Shown here: positions 49,872 to 63,017 of the stretch, one piece after another
Layout: the number at the start of each line of letters is the position of its first letter
Numbering within the stretch: the first letter of the stretch is position 1
NCBI GenBank assembly: GCA_003342895.1
Contig: PTFA01000087.1
Coordinates: forward strand, 374,743 to 438,742
DNA length: 64,000 nt
Direction: 5' to 3'
DNA from: Casuarius casuarius
Lineage: Eukaryota; Chordata; Aves; Casuariiformes; Casuariidae
Made by a program: the position numbers and the translations under genes
The notes under the pieces: model-generated
What the model saw: only the letters and a program-made list of their open reading frames with translations
Told to the model about the DNA's origin: nothing
Databases searched by the model: none

Positions 49872-50047
49872 AGCATGCTAGGTCAGACCAAACTGTATAA
49901 CCCAATATTCTGCCTCTGATGGTATCCAGCAGCAGATGCTTGGAGCAGGTGTATAAGAAATGGCAAGAACAGAATGATCCTCCTCAGAGTATTCCTTCCC
50001 AGCTTCCAAGCAATCCATATTTCTGCTGATGTGCTCCATGAACCCAT
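49872..50047 (-). mobile_element. Ancient CR1-clade LINE (L3-like), 3' end remnant
   Basis: The plus strand reads gcatgctaggtcagaccaaa, then cccaatattctgcctctgat, and later cttcccagcttccaagcaat and gatgtgctccatgaac. These occur in the order of the L3/CR1-like repeat that starts GGTCAGACCAATGGTCCATCTAGCCCAGTATCCTG and ends near a TCCTCCATGAA block. By analogy with CR1, this orientation is the reverse complement of the element. Just after it, gcaagtcactttacctttct at 50048-50067 resembles the MIR CAAGTCACTTAACCTCTCTG segment, so a second old repeat may abut it. Confidence 0.55.
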
Positions 50048-50412
50048 GCAAGTCACTTTACCTTTCTGTGCCTACCCTGGCCTGCCCTCCTCTCTCCATA
50101 CCTTTTCTCCTCAGCTCTTTAGACTGAAGCACTCCTGGGCAAAGCCTGTCAAGTTGCACATATGAACTGCACCACTACGAACAGGCCCTCATATTGGATG
50201 GCCCTCAACAAGGTCTACAGAAGAAATTGCTGGTTCAAGTGCATCTTCATCTAGGAAAGTCGAATTAAAAAATGGGCAAAACAAACTCACATTCTACTTC
50301 TACATGCAAAAATGGAGGGATGACAGGTAGAACCACTCACTGTACAACTCCTCCTCAATTTTTCTGCTGACAGAAAACCAAAGAAAGTGAAAGCAAGTTT
50401 TTTTCACCACTT

Positions 50413-50431
50413 CTCTTTCTTTCTTTCTTTT
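50413..50431. repeat. (CTTT)n microsatellite
   Basis: About four tetranucleotide units, read directly. Confidence 0.85.
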
Positions 50432-50858
50432 CACACAACATGAGTAGCATAGAACAAATTCAGCAACTAAAGTAAAATATGGGAGACATAATATAAAAGC
50501 TACTGTTGCTGCATTTGCAAGAACTGAACAAGCTGATGAGCTCGGAGAGCTAACATAGCCTGAAAGCCAATCACTGCCTTCCAAATGCAAACTAAATACA
50601 CTATAATTATTTTTATCTTCTTACTTACAAATAAGACAAAGTTTTATTTGAAGGCATGGTTACTCTTAGGAAGTAATGGTAAGTATAAGCCACAGCCTTA
50701 GTGTAAACTACTTGCTTTCAGATGCATTTGGATACCATTATCAAAAGTGCATACATGTTGCTGAAAGGCTGAACAGCTATAATTGAGGGAAAAATTTGGC
50801 CTGGTCTCTAAGACAAAGTGATAGATCTAAAGTGATAGCTAAGAGCCATATGAAGCAT

Positions 50859-50859
50859 N
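50859..50859. other. Ambiguous base (N) at the edge of a G10 homopolymer
   Basis: The N is followed immediately by ten G, then AGGGAGG. The base and run length are probably uncertain because of the homopolymer. Confidence 0.99.
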
Positions 50860-52040
50860 GGGGGGGGGGAGGGAGGCATCGAAATCATTAGTTTCCTAGC
50901 TTAAACCTCTCACTGAAAATGCACTTTAAAATATGATACTAAACAGCCCAGCCATAGTCCTGATACAAAATACAGTACTACAGATGACACACTGGGAAAA
51001 ATAAAACAAAATTAACATACCAGTGTTTGTGGCTGGACCACTATACCATTACTGGCATTTTGCTTATGTAGTGATTCCATTGGTGTTTTGCATTACATGG
51101 CAAAACCATAGGTTCCCCTTCTAAGAAAAGAATTGCTTAATGTGCCAAATGGTACATCTGGAGAGAAGTACTGCCAGCCTGCAATGATAAAAAATGATGA
51201 ATCTGATGCCTGCTGGCTAAGTTTCTAGATGATGATGCTCCTCACGATATTCCTATTGAGAAACATATTTCAGTAATTCATTGTCTAAAGCTTTTAGGCT
51301 AGAAAGCATCTTTAATCCATTATTCCATGTCTTTTTATTTTTTTGACAAATCCTTTAGCTGCAGGGGAGGCGACAGTGGTTTTGGTGAGATAACATTTAT
51401 TATTCATGCTTTGCTTTAGCTTTTTAATTAAAATACTCTGTTGCCTTCCACTGTCAGAGACACTATCAGGCCCAGTATTTGTTTGATCTTTGAATGGGTA
51501 ATGTGAAATGAAGCCTTATTAGTGCAGATTTAGCATCATATGGTATTTAAGGTCCAGCATATGTATCAGAGAAAACAGGTAGTAAGGACCTATGAGATCA
51601 TTTGTGGCCTGTTATAATACGGTTTTCTGACGAATATTATGCTACCACTGTATAGAGTCTAGGCAGCAAGCAATGACTTCTGCTACTTCTTTGGAAGGTT
51701 TCTGCACAAATCAAGCTGTTAACAGGCAATGAGAATCCTGCAGGGGGACCTCTGTGACCCTTCTCTACTATAACAAGGCTCTGTGCAGCTAAAAGGCTCT
51801 GACTGTGCAACTTCAAGTGGAGACGTGAGATATAATAGAACTCCATCTGAACGTTTTAGTTTAATTAGTTTCAAACTATGCTTGCTTTTCAAAGATGTTT
51901 GGTTCCTGACATTTTTGCAGAGGAAAAATCAAAACAACTCCCCCTGCCACAAGCATTTTAGACTCTAGAGGCTCAAGTTTGCATAGAACGATCTAAGCAG
52001 TGGTCAGAGCTGCTACACTTAAGTCCAGTGATCTAAAACA

Positions 52041-52058
52041 ACTTCTGTTAACAGAAGT
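52041..52058. repeat. Perfect 18-bp palindrome
   Basis: Acttctgttaacagaagt is identical on both strands, with a central GTTAAC. There is no neighbouring gene. Confidence 0.9.
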
Positions 52059-53890
52059 AACATAAGAGAAATTGGGAAAGACGCTAATGCAGAAAGGCAC
52101 ACAAGTAATTCATTGTAGGTTCAAGCCATAACCAGACACATCTACCCCAGCAGACAAGGAAGGGATACAAAGACTCCTTGGAACAATGTTCTGTGTTGCT
52201 AAAGCTGTGCCAAACCATCTGACTACACAATTGTACAAATCTTCAGCAGTTTCAGAAGCTGAAGGAGCTCTCTGGTTTTGAGGTTTGTAACAGTCCCTAC
52301 ATTACAAAAGGCAATCCAAAGAATACAGATAATGCTTTTTCACTAAAGGTGAATGATTTTTCCAACTGAATACTTTCCCTGATTTTATGGTTCTAGGCAT
52401 GCTTTCTAGAGTTTTTGGCAAGAGACCTACATTATAGACCTTAAAGTTTCCAAACTATTGCTCTAAAGGCAGTTGTAACCAGTCTGCAATAGTCTGTGGA
52501 CTGTATTATATACCCAGCAGAGCAAAAAGGCAATAGTTTGCCCCAAAGAGTCATTTCACCCAACACAGTTCCAGAGAACAAGCTGAGACAGCTGAGCTCT
52601 GAGACAGGGTACTTTATACAGCAATATGAATGTTTTAGGGATGACCCACAAGTGCATATGGCAGTGCAGGCACATCACAGATAAAAATATCTGAAATTCT
52701 GTAAAAAGCTAAGGGTGATTATTGATGGCTCACATTGCTAGGTATGGCTGGAAGGGGGAGGTAAAAAAAAGACATACCTTTCAGGATTACGTGATTTGGA
52801 AGCCACTGTTACTCTCTGAAACATCTCACCAGTTACAACTAAGACACTGAGAGACCCAGCTTGATTAAACTGCTTGTTTTATGTGTCATATAACGCCATA
52901 CTTCGACTGCTTCCATACTACAGACATCCCTTCAGTTCTGCTGGGTAGATATACTAGTCCAGTCTTTTACTAGGTAATCATCACAGCATTAATGAATACT
53001 GAAAATAAGAATTAATCCAATACTGACCTTTGTAAGAACCTTCCTTCTCTTCTTCCCCACATGGATGTGTTGACAGCCATCATGGGAAGCCTCTATGTCT
53101 AATAACGTGACTACTGTAGATTGCTTTGACATTTATCGGTGTCTCCTCACAAACAAATTATGCACATTAAAAGAAAGCCATGAAGTCTGCAAATAAGTCA
53201 AGTTCAGCAAACAGGAGTTTGTTACTCATCTACCCTCCAAATACAGCAACATTTTTCATCTTCTGTATCAGTTCCATTATTTTACTGAAGACTAGAATTT
53301 TTACATACCAGGTGGTAGTTTCCAGGATCACTCTCTAGCTCCTTCCTGAAGAAATATGTTTGAAAATTGATCTTATTAGGTTATTTCCCTTCTCTGACAT
53401 AGAATATTAATGGGAATTTGAACAAAGAATTTAGAGCAGCATGCCTGTCTACAAGTGGATGAGGAATGTCTACATTCAGACATAAGCTACGAAACTTTTA
53501 AAACAGCTTTTGGAGACTGATATCTACAGAGCCTGATGTTATTTGTTTACTTTTAATGTTCAAACCTGTGACACATCTTAGTGAACAATCAACTCTGAAA
53601 TATTTCCAGTGGCATTTAATAAGCATCTCTTATTTTACTGTCAGACATAACATCTACAAGTATGGCTCTCAAGACTGTATCATGAATTTCTGCTTTGCTT
53701 ACTTTTATGTAGTGAAAACATTGACTTTCCTGAAAAATAACATAATAGCAAAAGAATAAAGTTCACAGTGAAAATAGATGTGGCCTGGTTTCATCCTGTG
53801 ATAATGTAATAGTTCCTTAATATTTAACTTTTATAATAACAGTTAAATTAGATACATGCTTTCACATACATAACTGTTCCAAGCCTTACT

Positions 53891-54025
53891 GTTTCACAGA
53901 TGGTGGATGCAAAGATTAAGTGACTGGCCGAAAGTAACACAGGAAGTCTGTGGCAAAGCCAAGAACTGATCCAAGAACTCCTGATTTCTATCCAGTGTCT
54001 GAACCACAAGACTACTATGTCTTCC
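53891..54025 (+). mobile_element. Ancient amniote CORE-SINE (MIR-type), 3' half
   Basis: Gtttcacagatggtggatgc, then gattaagtgactggccgaaa, gtaacacaggaagtctgtgg, caaagccaagaactgat, actcctgatttctatccagt and ctgaaccacaagactac follow the family's 3' half almost block for block (TTTTACAGATG, AAGTGACTTGCCCAAGGTCACAC, AGTCTGTGGCAGAGCC, CTCCTGACTCCCAGTCCAGT, CCACAAGACC). It is well preserved for so old a repeat. Confidence 0.7.
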
Positions 54026-57000
54026 AACTGGTATTATTATTTAGTACCTGTATATATTGTCTTCACCAGTCCTTATCTCCTATAATTCCCCATGTCTGGC
54101 CTCACAATCCTTTACTCGCCACCCCTAAACATGGTCCAGGAACCCCTTCTCCACCATCACTCCCAAACACACAGCACTGACAGCCCACCTTTCCCCAGTC
54201 CACACATCTCCACAGATACCCCCACTCCTGCTTCCTCCCAAACTCTTAAACTCATCTGCCTCACGATCCACTTGCTAAATCTGGCAGAATAGCTACTGAC
54301 CTCTCTAAATGTGATACGTGAGGCACCTCTGCCCATTAGCATCCTGAAGGTGCTCCCCTTTCCCAGTTGGTTCTGGGACGTGTGGTCCACACTCACCCTG
54401 GTGCCCGGCAACTTCATCCAGCTGGCTCTGCCTGCAATAGGGGCTGCTGATGCAGTGAATGTCTTCCTGAAATCTTAACGGTAAATATATTTTCACAGAA
54501 CTTAAATTCCAGGGAAGAAAACCCCAAAGCCTCCACCTTTTACTTGTTGAGTACATGAAAAATGAGAGACTGTAAGGGAGGGATTCAGAAAAATACAACC
54601 AGCAGTTAACCACTTAATGTTACTCCCTGTCAATGGGAAATAAATAGCAGACATTTGTGTCTTTGAAAGCCTCCCTGAAGTGATTTCTCTAGAACTGCAA
54701 AGGAAGCACCAGAAATAAAATTCATGAATTCCATACCATCTTATCCTGGCCCTGATCATTGCAAAACAGCTTTTGGCACCTCATATTCCAAACATAGATT
54801 GCTTTAGATTCTAAGTGAAAAAGAATTGTAGCAGTTCAGAAGCCAAGAAATCCACCTTCCACAAATGTGCTAAAAATGCTGAGAGAAAAAAATAAAACGA
54901 ACATTAAAAATGATTGTGTAGAGAAATAAATGAATAAGGAAGGCTACAGCATATATAAAATTGTTTAAAAAATCGTAATTAGGTCCCTTTTAAGAATTCC
55001 TTAATTTACACAAACACACATACATGTTTATCGTTCCATAAACCAGCTCATTCAGATGTTTCTATTAAGCAGATTCCATAACTTACAGTGGACTGAAAAT
55101 GAAAAGTTAGATTCTGTCAATGGATGGCAGACAACTTGTAATTAAAAAGGATTTTTAGAACTGAGAGTTTCCTGACTAACCACGGAAAAATACTTATTGA
55201 TCATTCTAGTTCTATGTCCTTCCATTCCTGAAAGAAAGTACATTAAAAACATGCATTTGTTTACATCAGTTAAAAAGGAAGTGGTAGAAAGAAAATTATT
55301 TCCTGGCTCTCTCAGGATCTACCGATGTTTGAACTGAATCTGTGTAAAGTGTACCTTTTTAAATTTTTTGAGAAGTTTAGCAATCTTAGCTATTTCTGAA
55401 CAGGATTAGGTCATAATGGATCTATACAAAGAATGCCACCATCTCTCTCTCAATCCACCAGAAGGAGCTAGCAAAACCTATCTGAATTTATATTTAAATC
55501 CCACCAGCACCAATGGAAACATCTTATTCAGGAATCTCATATCTATAGAGTTTATTTCATGGGCAGCTTTTAATAATACTAATAATTTATGCCTCTCTTC
55601 TCCATTTTCCATAGAAAAGTGAGGAAGCTGTGGAATGGCAATGATAGCACAATGTAAAAGAGGATTATGATTAAAGAGATTTATCTTACAGTGATCACCT
55701 GTCAGCATTTTAGTTATGCCTTCCAATATCACAGCATTTGCCGTATTCTTTGTGTTATAGACATACAAATGCTGGGGAAATATTAAGTCAGTCTAAGGGT
55801 GACCATTTAGAAAAAATAGAATACCTTACTCATGCTACCAATAAATTGCTGTACAAGGAAAACAAGCCTGCATTCTTCCTAACAGTGCAAAATGGAAACA
55901 ACCAGGTCTGGTGTGAAGACTCATGTTACTAATTTGATCAATGATCCCTGGAAGATGCTCCATCATTGGCACATTACCTCCATGCTCCATGCTGTACCTG
56001 ACCATTTATTTCTGGGTGCGTTGGGCAATCTGTGCAAGCCGAACTCCAGCGCGTAGTAAGTTCCAAAACAACACACTCCTAAATACAGAGTGCCTCAGAT
56101 GCTCTTGTCATGATTAAAATAAGAATGGACAAGAAGCTGAGCATTTTCTGTGAGGGCTCCTTGGGTAACCATTCATACAAATCTCCACTGGATTTGCAAC
56201 CCCATTAACTTTGTTATCTCAATAGTAAGCCAGGATTTATTTTTCTAGGGAGTGCTAGGAGATAGCAGGATATTAACGAGTGAAACAGAAGGTACCTGTT
56301 TCATATGTTGTGCCTGATACTTGCTATTTTTGTGGGTTGGGACAGTTTAATCTAGGATTTGCCTTAAAAGAAAGAGGGGAGGAAAAAAAAAGATAATAAA
56401 TAAAAGGAAGTATGTGACTGTGAGGGAGGAAGCCTTGGGGTCCAGCATTTGGAAGAAGTGTGAATGGTCAGCAGATTGGGCTTTCAAGGAGAAGAAACAT
56501 TTATCTTCCCTCCACACCACCTTCTATACAATTCTCATCTCCAACAAATTCTTCACAGCAACAAAATGTCCTTGGCATGACCCATGTTTCCAGCTAGTAA
56601 AGTCCTCCTCTGTCTCCCCCATTCCCTCAGAAGGCATCAGTTTTCTATTTTAAAAATATCTGGTCACCCTATCTCAGCTGCATTATAAACAAAGACAAAC
56701 AAAACAACCCCAAACAGTTTTTAGTATGTGGAACAAGAACAAAACACTTCAAACCCAAAGAAGTTTCCAATAAGTCACTCATTGAAATTCAGGAAGGAAA
56801 AACCCCAAAGGGTAAAAATACCCCCACGTATCCAAGTTCTCTGAGGCCATTTCTTTCCCTCATCTGTGTTCCATCATCTTCTTCCTTATCCAAAAAAGTT
56901 GTGGTGTCCGTGGGAGTATGAAAAAACATTGGTGTGACCACCAAAAGGAACTCTCTGTCTGGCAGCATAAAGCCACGCGTTATCCAGTCTCCAGGAACTA

Positions 57001-58948
57001 AGTCTTGCTTCGACAGTCATAAATATTCTCTGATGACAAAGCAAAGCGTAGCCATTCATTCAGACTGAATAGTACTTAAAAACCTTGAAAAGCACACTGG
57101 GATCTGTGCTCTGTCCCCAGGCAGAATCTAAGATCAACGGGAAACACCTTCTCATTGGCCTTGCACATGGATTACAGACAGCAGGACATCCAGAAGTACC
57201 CACCTCCAGCTATTAGGCAACCGTGGTAGGAAAGATTTTTTGCTTCTCTGTTTCAAAGACACCAACCCACCTGGTGATCATTAAATTTATCTGAGAATGC
57301 TCTGAATCTTTAAAGTCCTCACAATTCCTCCCCTGTTAGAATACTTTATCCTTCCTTGTTAGCCTCATCCTACCTTGAGTATTTATAGGAAACAAAACAT
57401 CACATTATGTAGATGCAGTTTCACAGGGTAACAAATTAAAATACTTCATCAGTGACCGTGATCAATCAGCCACTAAATGACACACACACAGACTAAAGCT
57501 GAAGAAAGCATCCAAGCACTGGCTATCTGACTAATGATAGCTAGTGTATACTATTAAAGGTTACCCAGAAAGTCAGGTCACTTTTTCAGATTCACACTGT
57601 CTTTGTAAATGTTCAAGACATTATAAAACCTTTACAGAAGAGTTTTTAAAGAAGAGAGGGAAAAAAAAGACTCATTACAATTTAACTGTACACTGTACTG
57701 CATAAACAGAGATCTAATTTTCAAGAGAGGATTACATTTGACATCTTGTTGAATAAATATTCTGCTTGTGAAAACTGTAGTTTCATGAAATGATCAGTAA
57801 TATAAGTTGTAAAGAGTCCTGGCAAAATTATTGCTGCGAAAAATATCTTTACGGCCTTCTTTCATTTAGTCAGGAAAAAAGAAAGATCTAAAAGTAACGC
57901 AGTCTCCACTTTTGGCCTCCCTTTCCATCCCCCATCACAGAAGTCAAAAATACGTTTACCAATTAATAAATAACAACTTCACACTTACCTGTATACCTTC
58001 TCCTTTTCTGGTAGTCTTTTAAATTTAGTATTGCCAATCAAGGTACAAACATGTAATAAAACTGACCTGATTATTAGTCAGTGTAGTTTTAGAATTATAT
58101 TTACATTTCTTCCTTTGAGACTGTAACTGATTGTTGACATAATGGAGGCCAAGCATGCATTTATGGTGCATGATATCATTGTGTGGCTAATAGAGGGAGT
58201 TTACTTATTCTACAGATGACTGCCACAAGAGAATGTAATTGCTCAATAATGTGTCAATGTGCCCATGGGAAGGATTTAAGTCATTTGAGACCAGTATTGG
58301 TAACTTGCCAGAGACCCCAGCACTACACCTAACTTGCATGAAATGGAGGAACTGTAGCCATCTTCCTCAAAAAGGATAAATGGAGTGAGGGAGGAAGTCA
58401 TGAAAAGCCCCAAAGGCACCCAAAATCCAAAAACTGGTTAGATTTTCAGGTAATTTGAATAACTTGGAGACTTAGTGATAAAAAAAAAAAATTAAATCAA
58501 GGTTTAATTTTCTGATTTAAGAGAAAGACAGAAAAAACATTAGGTAAAAACAGAAATGAATTTCCATTTTTCTTTTTTCTTCTTAAAGGGGTCCACAATG
58601 CAGAGGGTTTTGCCAACCAGCCAAAACCTCTTAGAACATGTAAATGTCTGCTCATAAAAACCAACTATGACATGCTACTCAAAAAAATGAAATATATTTA
58701 CAAGAAAATTGAACATAACTAGAAGGGAAAGCTGTTGGCCAGGCATGAGAAAATAAATGCTGTAAGAGTACAGAACTTTTAGGAGGACAAGTCAACATGA
58801 ACACAAAAACCAAAACTCTAGTATGCAAGATGAACTGTATTAAGGAGAAATTATCTCACTAAGAACTAAAGGCTTGAAGACTAGATGCAACACCTGACTG
58901 AAAAACTATCTATGAAGAATGAAATCTTTGTAACATCTGCACGATGGC

Positions 58949-58964
58949 TTTTTTTTTTTTTTTT
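58949..58964. repeat. T16 homopolymer
   Basis: Uninterrupted T run, read directly. Confidence 0.95.
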
Positions 58965-59138
58965 GCACATATTGAGTTACAGCAGAACATCTGACAGATT
59001 AAACACTAGTGTGAGACAAAGACCAGCTGAAGTAGAGTTAAGAGCTCACTGAATATTGCAAACCAAATAGCACAATGTAGGATCAACTCACTAAATAAGC
59101 ATAGTATTTTCCATGCTTCTCAAGGATGCAAAGAGTCA

Positions 59139-59220
59139 CAGGGCTAGATCCAGCTTGGTGCACACCTAGCTTTAAGTACCTAACTCCTTCCCTCCTGTTG
59201 ATTTTGAGGAGGCTACTCAA
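59139..59220. mobile_element. Possible old palindromic amniote repeat fragment
   Basis: Gggctagatccagcttggtg with a later agtacctaactcc segment and ttgattttgaggaggctact resembles the small palindromic repeats whose arms start GGGCCAGATCCTCAGCTGGTG. The two arms no longer match each other clearly, so this is tentative. Confidence 0.3.
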
Positions 59221-60003
59221 ATATTTGAACTTTGGGTACATGCATAAACAAAATCTAGGTGAATGAAAAGCTTGATTAGGAGTTGATCTTTCGTGGTGCT
59301 GAGAAGCTATTCAAACCAATGGAAACCGCAACTCTCCCCAGTGATCAGACCCATAATAACATAGAAACCCTGAGTTTAAAAGAGAAGGACCAGACAGCCC
59401 TGACTGGCTAGGGCAGTCCTGGAATTTAGAGCCTATTCCAACATATGATAGGAGGATTTCTCCTGGATTTTCAAAATGGTTTATGGGATTTTTTCTATCT
59501 TTCTCAAGACACAGCTCAGAAGGACTTGACATTCTTAGCATGAAAGGGTTCAACCTCAACCTCCACATTAAGTAAAATAATCTGATTCAATAAGGTGTAG
59601 CCTATCAGTATACAATTCCTAGTTCTGCTATTTTCAGTTTGGTTTTTCAAATGGATCCTTTCCCCAGTCCCTCCCTTTGCCCCCCACCCCCAATCTAATT
59701 TTTCCCATTTTCAAGTAACATTTAGAAATCTGCCCAATGGCAGGTGGGTGGAGGAGCTCCAGATACTATGTTTGTTGGTAGCCCAGCAGTTATTTGTGGT
59801 TGACTTTTTGGTTGCCCACAGGAATTTCCAGGGTGGTGTAAACAGACAGATGTGGGCTCTTTCCTGCTATATAGATCACACCATAGAGAGATATCAAAGG
59901 AAAAAATAAATCTATGAATACTGCACTACTGGCAGCATTCCAAGCTCAGAACTTTATAAAGATTGGCCTCTGAATTTATTATTTTAATTGTTGGGTACAG
60001 ACA

Positions 60004-60030
60004 TTTAAGTGAGATAGTTTCTCACTTAAA
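60004..60030. repeat. Perfect hairpin, 11-bp stem, 5-nt loop
   Basis: 60004-60014 (tttaagtgaga) pairs exactly with 60020-60030 (tctcacttaaa), with loop tagtt. No gene context. Confidence 0.9.
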
Positions 60031-62799
60031 AGTTGATACCAAAACATCACATGTAATTTTTCTGAATACTTAGAACTTCATAAAAACTACGTGAAAGTGG
60101 GCTTAAATACTAGCAACTCAAAGCTTCTCCCATCCTGACAGCATTTCCCTAATCTTAAATGCTATAACTTCTCTTACCTTCTTTTCCTAGGTATCATATT
60201 GGTTTGCTCTTCAGTGAAGCATCACACCAAGTCTTCCAGGATCCTTTGCCATTTTAACATTGTCAAATTAAAGGGGAGGGCTTCACGGGTGACAAGGCAG
60301 ATCTTTTGCTGGTATACATTAGCAAAGCTCTGTTCATCTCAGCAAAGCCAGGCTAATTCACATTAACTGAGAAATTGCTCCTCCTTCTCTTTTTTTTTTT
60401 TTTTCCTACTGGTACCATTATCCAAAAAGTATTTTTGACATGTGATCTTTGTGTGCCATGTGCTCATATAACAGATACATAATGGCATTCCTTCTTTTGA
60501 AGCAAGCAGCACATGGATAAAATCATAATATTAACAGTACAATTTGCTAATCATTCTTACACTGGAATTGCCAGCTAAACTCTCTTTTCATCATTTGTTT
60601 TTTCAGGAGGATTTGTATACATTTCTGTCATTTTATTTTAGCACATGGCAGGTTACAGAAGAGCTCTGATTCATGGCTGGACATAGATTATTTTAAGTAG
60701 AAGGAAAAAGGAATCTTGGTTTTAGCTTATCATTGTACTGTCATCCTTGCGGTTGCAATCTCAGCTCCTCTAACCCTTATTTGGTAATGCCATGAAGAAG
60801 AATTTGACCTGAGCAGGAAGAAATGGTGATTGCCTCAGTCCGGGGGCTTTGGTTTGGAGGCCTCCTTCCTGCCACTCTTGTGGCAACAAGACTGGGATTG
60901 GCCTTGCCAACTGCTTCCACTTCAGTTCTTTCATCTCCTTCCTTCATGACAGAAAAGCATGATTTGCTTCAATAAAATCATCAGTATTTAGAAGACTTTG
61001 TCTCCTCCAGACTTCCAATACTTCTGCGTGAACAGTTATTTGAAGAGACATTTTCGGTGCAGCGCAGTGGACAGTACTCCTTCCTGCATGAGCCTTTAGA
61101 AGTGAATGCGCTAACACTGCCAGTTCCCAGCCCAGATTAGTTATGCATCTATTTCACAACAAAGGCAAATCACTTCAATCACCTTCTTGGTTTAATGCAC
61201 TTCTCACAACTTGTAAACAGCAACTATTGTGCTTTTTTTTGACTGCCCAAGATACCAGCCAATGTAGGATACTGCTCATAGACCCTTCCATTCAGCTAAA
61301 AAATGTTTATTTCTGAAGTTTCTCAAAAACATAAGAGAAAGCCCTGACCCAGCCTTCCTTTTGCTTCCATTTGCCCTGTTCCCAGCTAGAGTGTTTTACT
61401 TTCCCACCTGCTTCCTTGTTTCCCCCTGCTGGCTAAAAAAACATATTCTAAAAAGATACACAACATATATTCAGTCCCAGTGAAGTCTGATCTAATCAGC
61501 CATCAGTGCACAAACAGAAATAATGAAATGGCAGTCAACCTAACTAGTAACTTAAAAGCATGTAGCATGATGATATCTGTAATCTACACTACAGATTCCA
61601 AGAGCCTTGACCCTGTTCTCTTCCTTAAAAGGCAATATATAAATCTCATATTGCACAGATTCTTCTTTATTCTCTTACCAATACTAGGAATCGATATCTT
61701 AAAAATATACATTACTTTTTTTCTACTTATACTCTCCACTTCAGTCATTTTCCCCAGGTTAGAGATGAGAAACTAATGAGGTCACTATTGTCACCTTCAG
61801 TTTCAGCTTTCATATTTGGGCTGCAAATACCTCCAAGGGAATGTTTATTTTTGCAGAAACCACGATTAACATTAAAACTTGGGGAAAAAAAAATTCAGAG
61901 ACACATTTCTACAGGGCTTAGTTTAGTGTTTGGGTGGAAACACTGTATTTTGGTTAGAATTGTGTTACTCTTGTTCCCTTATGTGGAATTCTGAATACAC
62001 ATACTGAATCACACATTTTCTGAAAGCAACTGCCTTCGGTTAAAAAATGCTGTAAACCACGTTTATTTCAGCTTTTTTACATATAAAAACTTTCATGATC
62101 TTGCAAATGGATTACTGCAGATAGACTCACAGGTCAACCCGAAATTTTACTACCAGTAGAAGAATCCTCCGCAAGCCCTGAGATTCATTTATACACCTAT
62201 CAGAGTATAAATGCGAGTATAAATCCTCACACTTTCAAAATGGCTACATTTTATTTTTCACTTCAGAAAAGAACAAAACCTCCTGCAGAGATAAAATGTA
62301 AAAATGCTTCAGAAAGACAAGACTGAAGAAAGATGGGGAATAGACTGGAAACAGTTACCACTGATGCTCTGCTGTTACGAAATGAGCTTAAATGCCAACA
62401 ATCCGGTTTGTGGCAGATGCAGCATGGGGGATAGCGGAATAACCTGTTTGCTAAAGGGGACACAGGGAAGTCCAACTGCCAGGTATGGAGAAGCCACAGA
62501 ACCCAGGAATCAACAAACTACAGAGGACAAAGCAAAACAGAAACAAGACAGGGACAAGGCTGACAGACTGATACTGCAGGAGTGAGAAAGGTTTCAGCCT
62601 CCCGGGGTGGGGGGGACAGTGGTGGTGGGCGGCAAATAAACACGCACACACAATCCAGACAGTGTCAGAAACAAGTTTCTGCTGTAGGACTAAGAGCAGG
62701 GTGCCTCAGCCGTTTTGGAGAGAGAGACCACCTCTAACAGCAAGAAGACAGTTCAATGGGTAATTCAGCTGTTCGCCTCACGACTGACACTGCCAACAA

Positions 62800-63017
62800 G
62801 GCTGCTAATTAGTACTAACTGTGATGGTGGTTTCTGTGATGTGGACAGCTGTTTGCGAAAAGCTGGACTGAGACCACCAACTCACTTCAGACAGGCCACT
62901 AAACAGCCATCTGAGGGTAACCACTAGGTCGCTAGCAACTTGGGTTAGATTCAAACTAGTGACTTCGAGGTGAAAAGGCTCCATATTCAATTACCAGTCC
63001 CCTGAGTCATCCCACAC
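62800..63017 (-). mobile_element. tRNA-derived SINE, possibly preserved
   Basis: On the minus strand an A-box-like segment, tgactcagggga (62998-63009), precedes a B-box-like segment, agtttgaatct (62947-62957). They are 40 nt apart, close to tRNA spacing. The A box keeps six of eight fixed positions and the B box six of nine. Downstream (62946 to about 62800) is a richer-GC body including gcctgtctgaagtgagttgg, which I associate with an old amniote SINE body but cannot name. A 61-codon minus-strand frame (62805-62990) is a by-product. The block looks less decayed than its surroundings. It could instead be part of a conserved untranslated exon. Confidence 0.45.

Larger units (their letters stand above)
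50048..53890. other. Non-coding stretch, no gene recognised
   Basis: AT-rich. It contains a possible MIR piece at its left end, a (CTTT)n run at about 50413-50431, an N at 50859 next to a G10 run, and an 18-bp palindrome at 52041. No coding evidence was seen. Confidence 0.5.
54026..62799. other. Long non-coding stretch, no gene recognised
   Basis: The part at 54070-54460 is C-rich on the plus strand, with overlapping frames on both strands and no domain. The rest is AT-rich. It contains the possible palindromic element at 59139, a T16 run at 58949-58964, a T15 run at 60390-60404, the hairpin at 60004 and a G-rich patch at 62604-62629. The region at 58130-58310 has the evenly mixed look of conserved non-coding DNA, but I cannot test that. 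Confidence 0.5.

Noticed and set aside
61150..61210. Ggcaaatcacttcaatcacc segment resembling MIR
   Set aside because: Only one short block matches and no flanking blocks follow in order.
61740..61785. Cattttccccaggttagaga followed by tgagaaact, resembling the MIR CATTTTACAGATGAGGAAACTG block
   Set aside because: A single short match with the wrong interior and no neighbouring MIR blocks.
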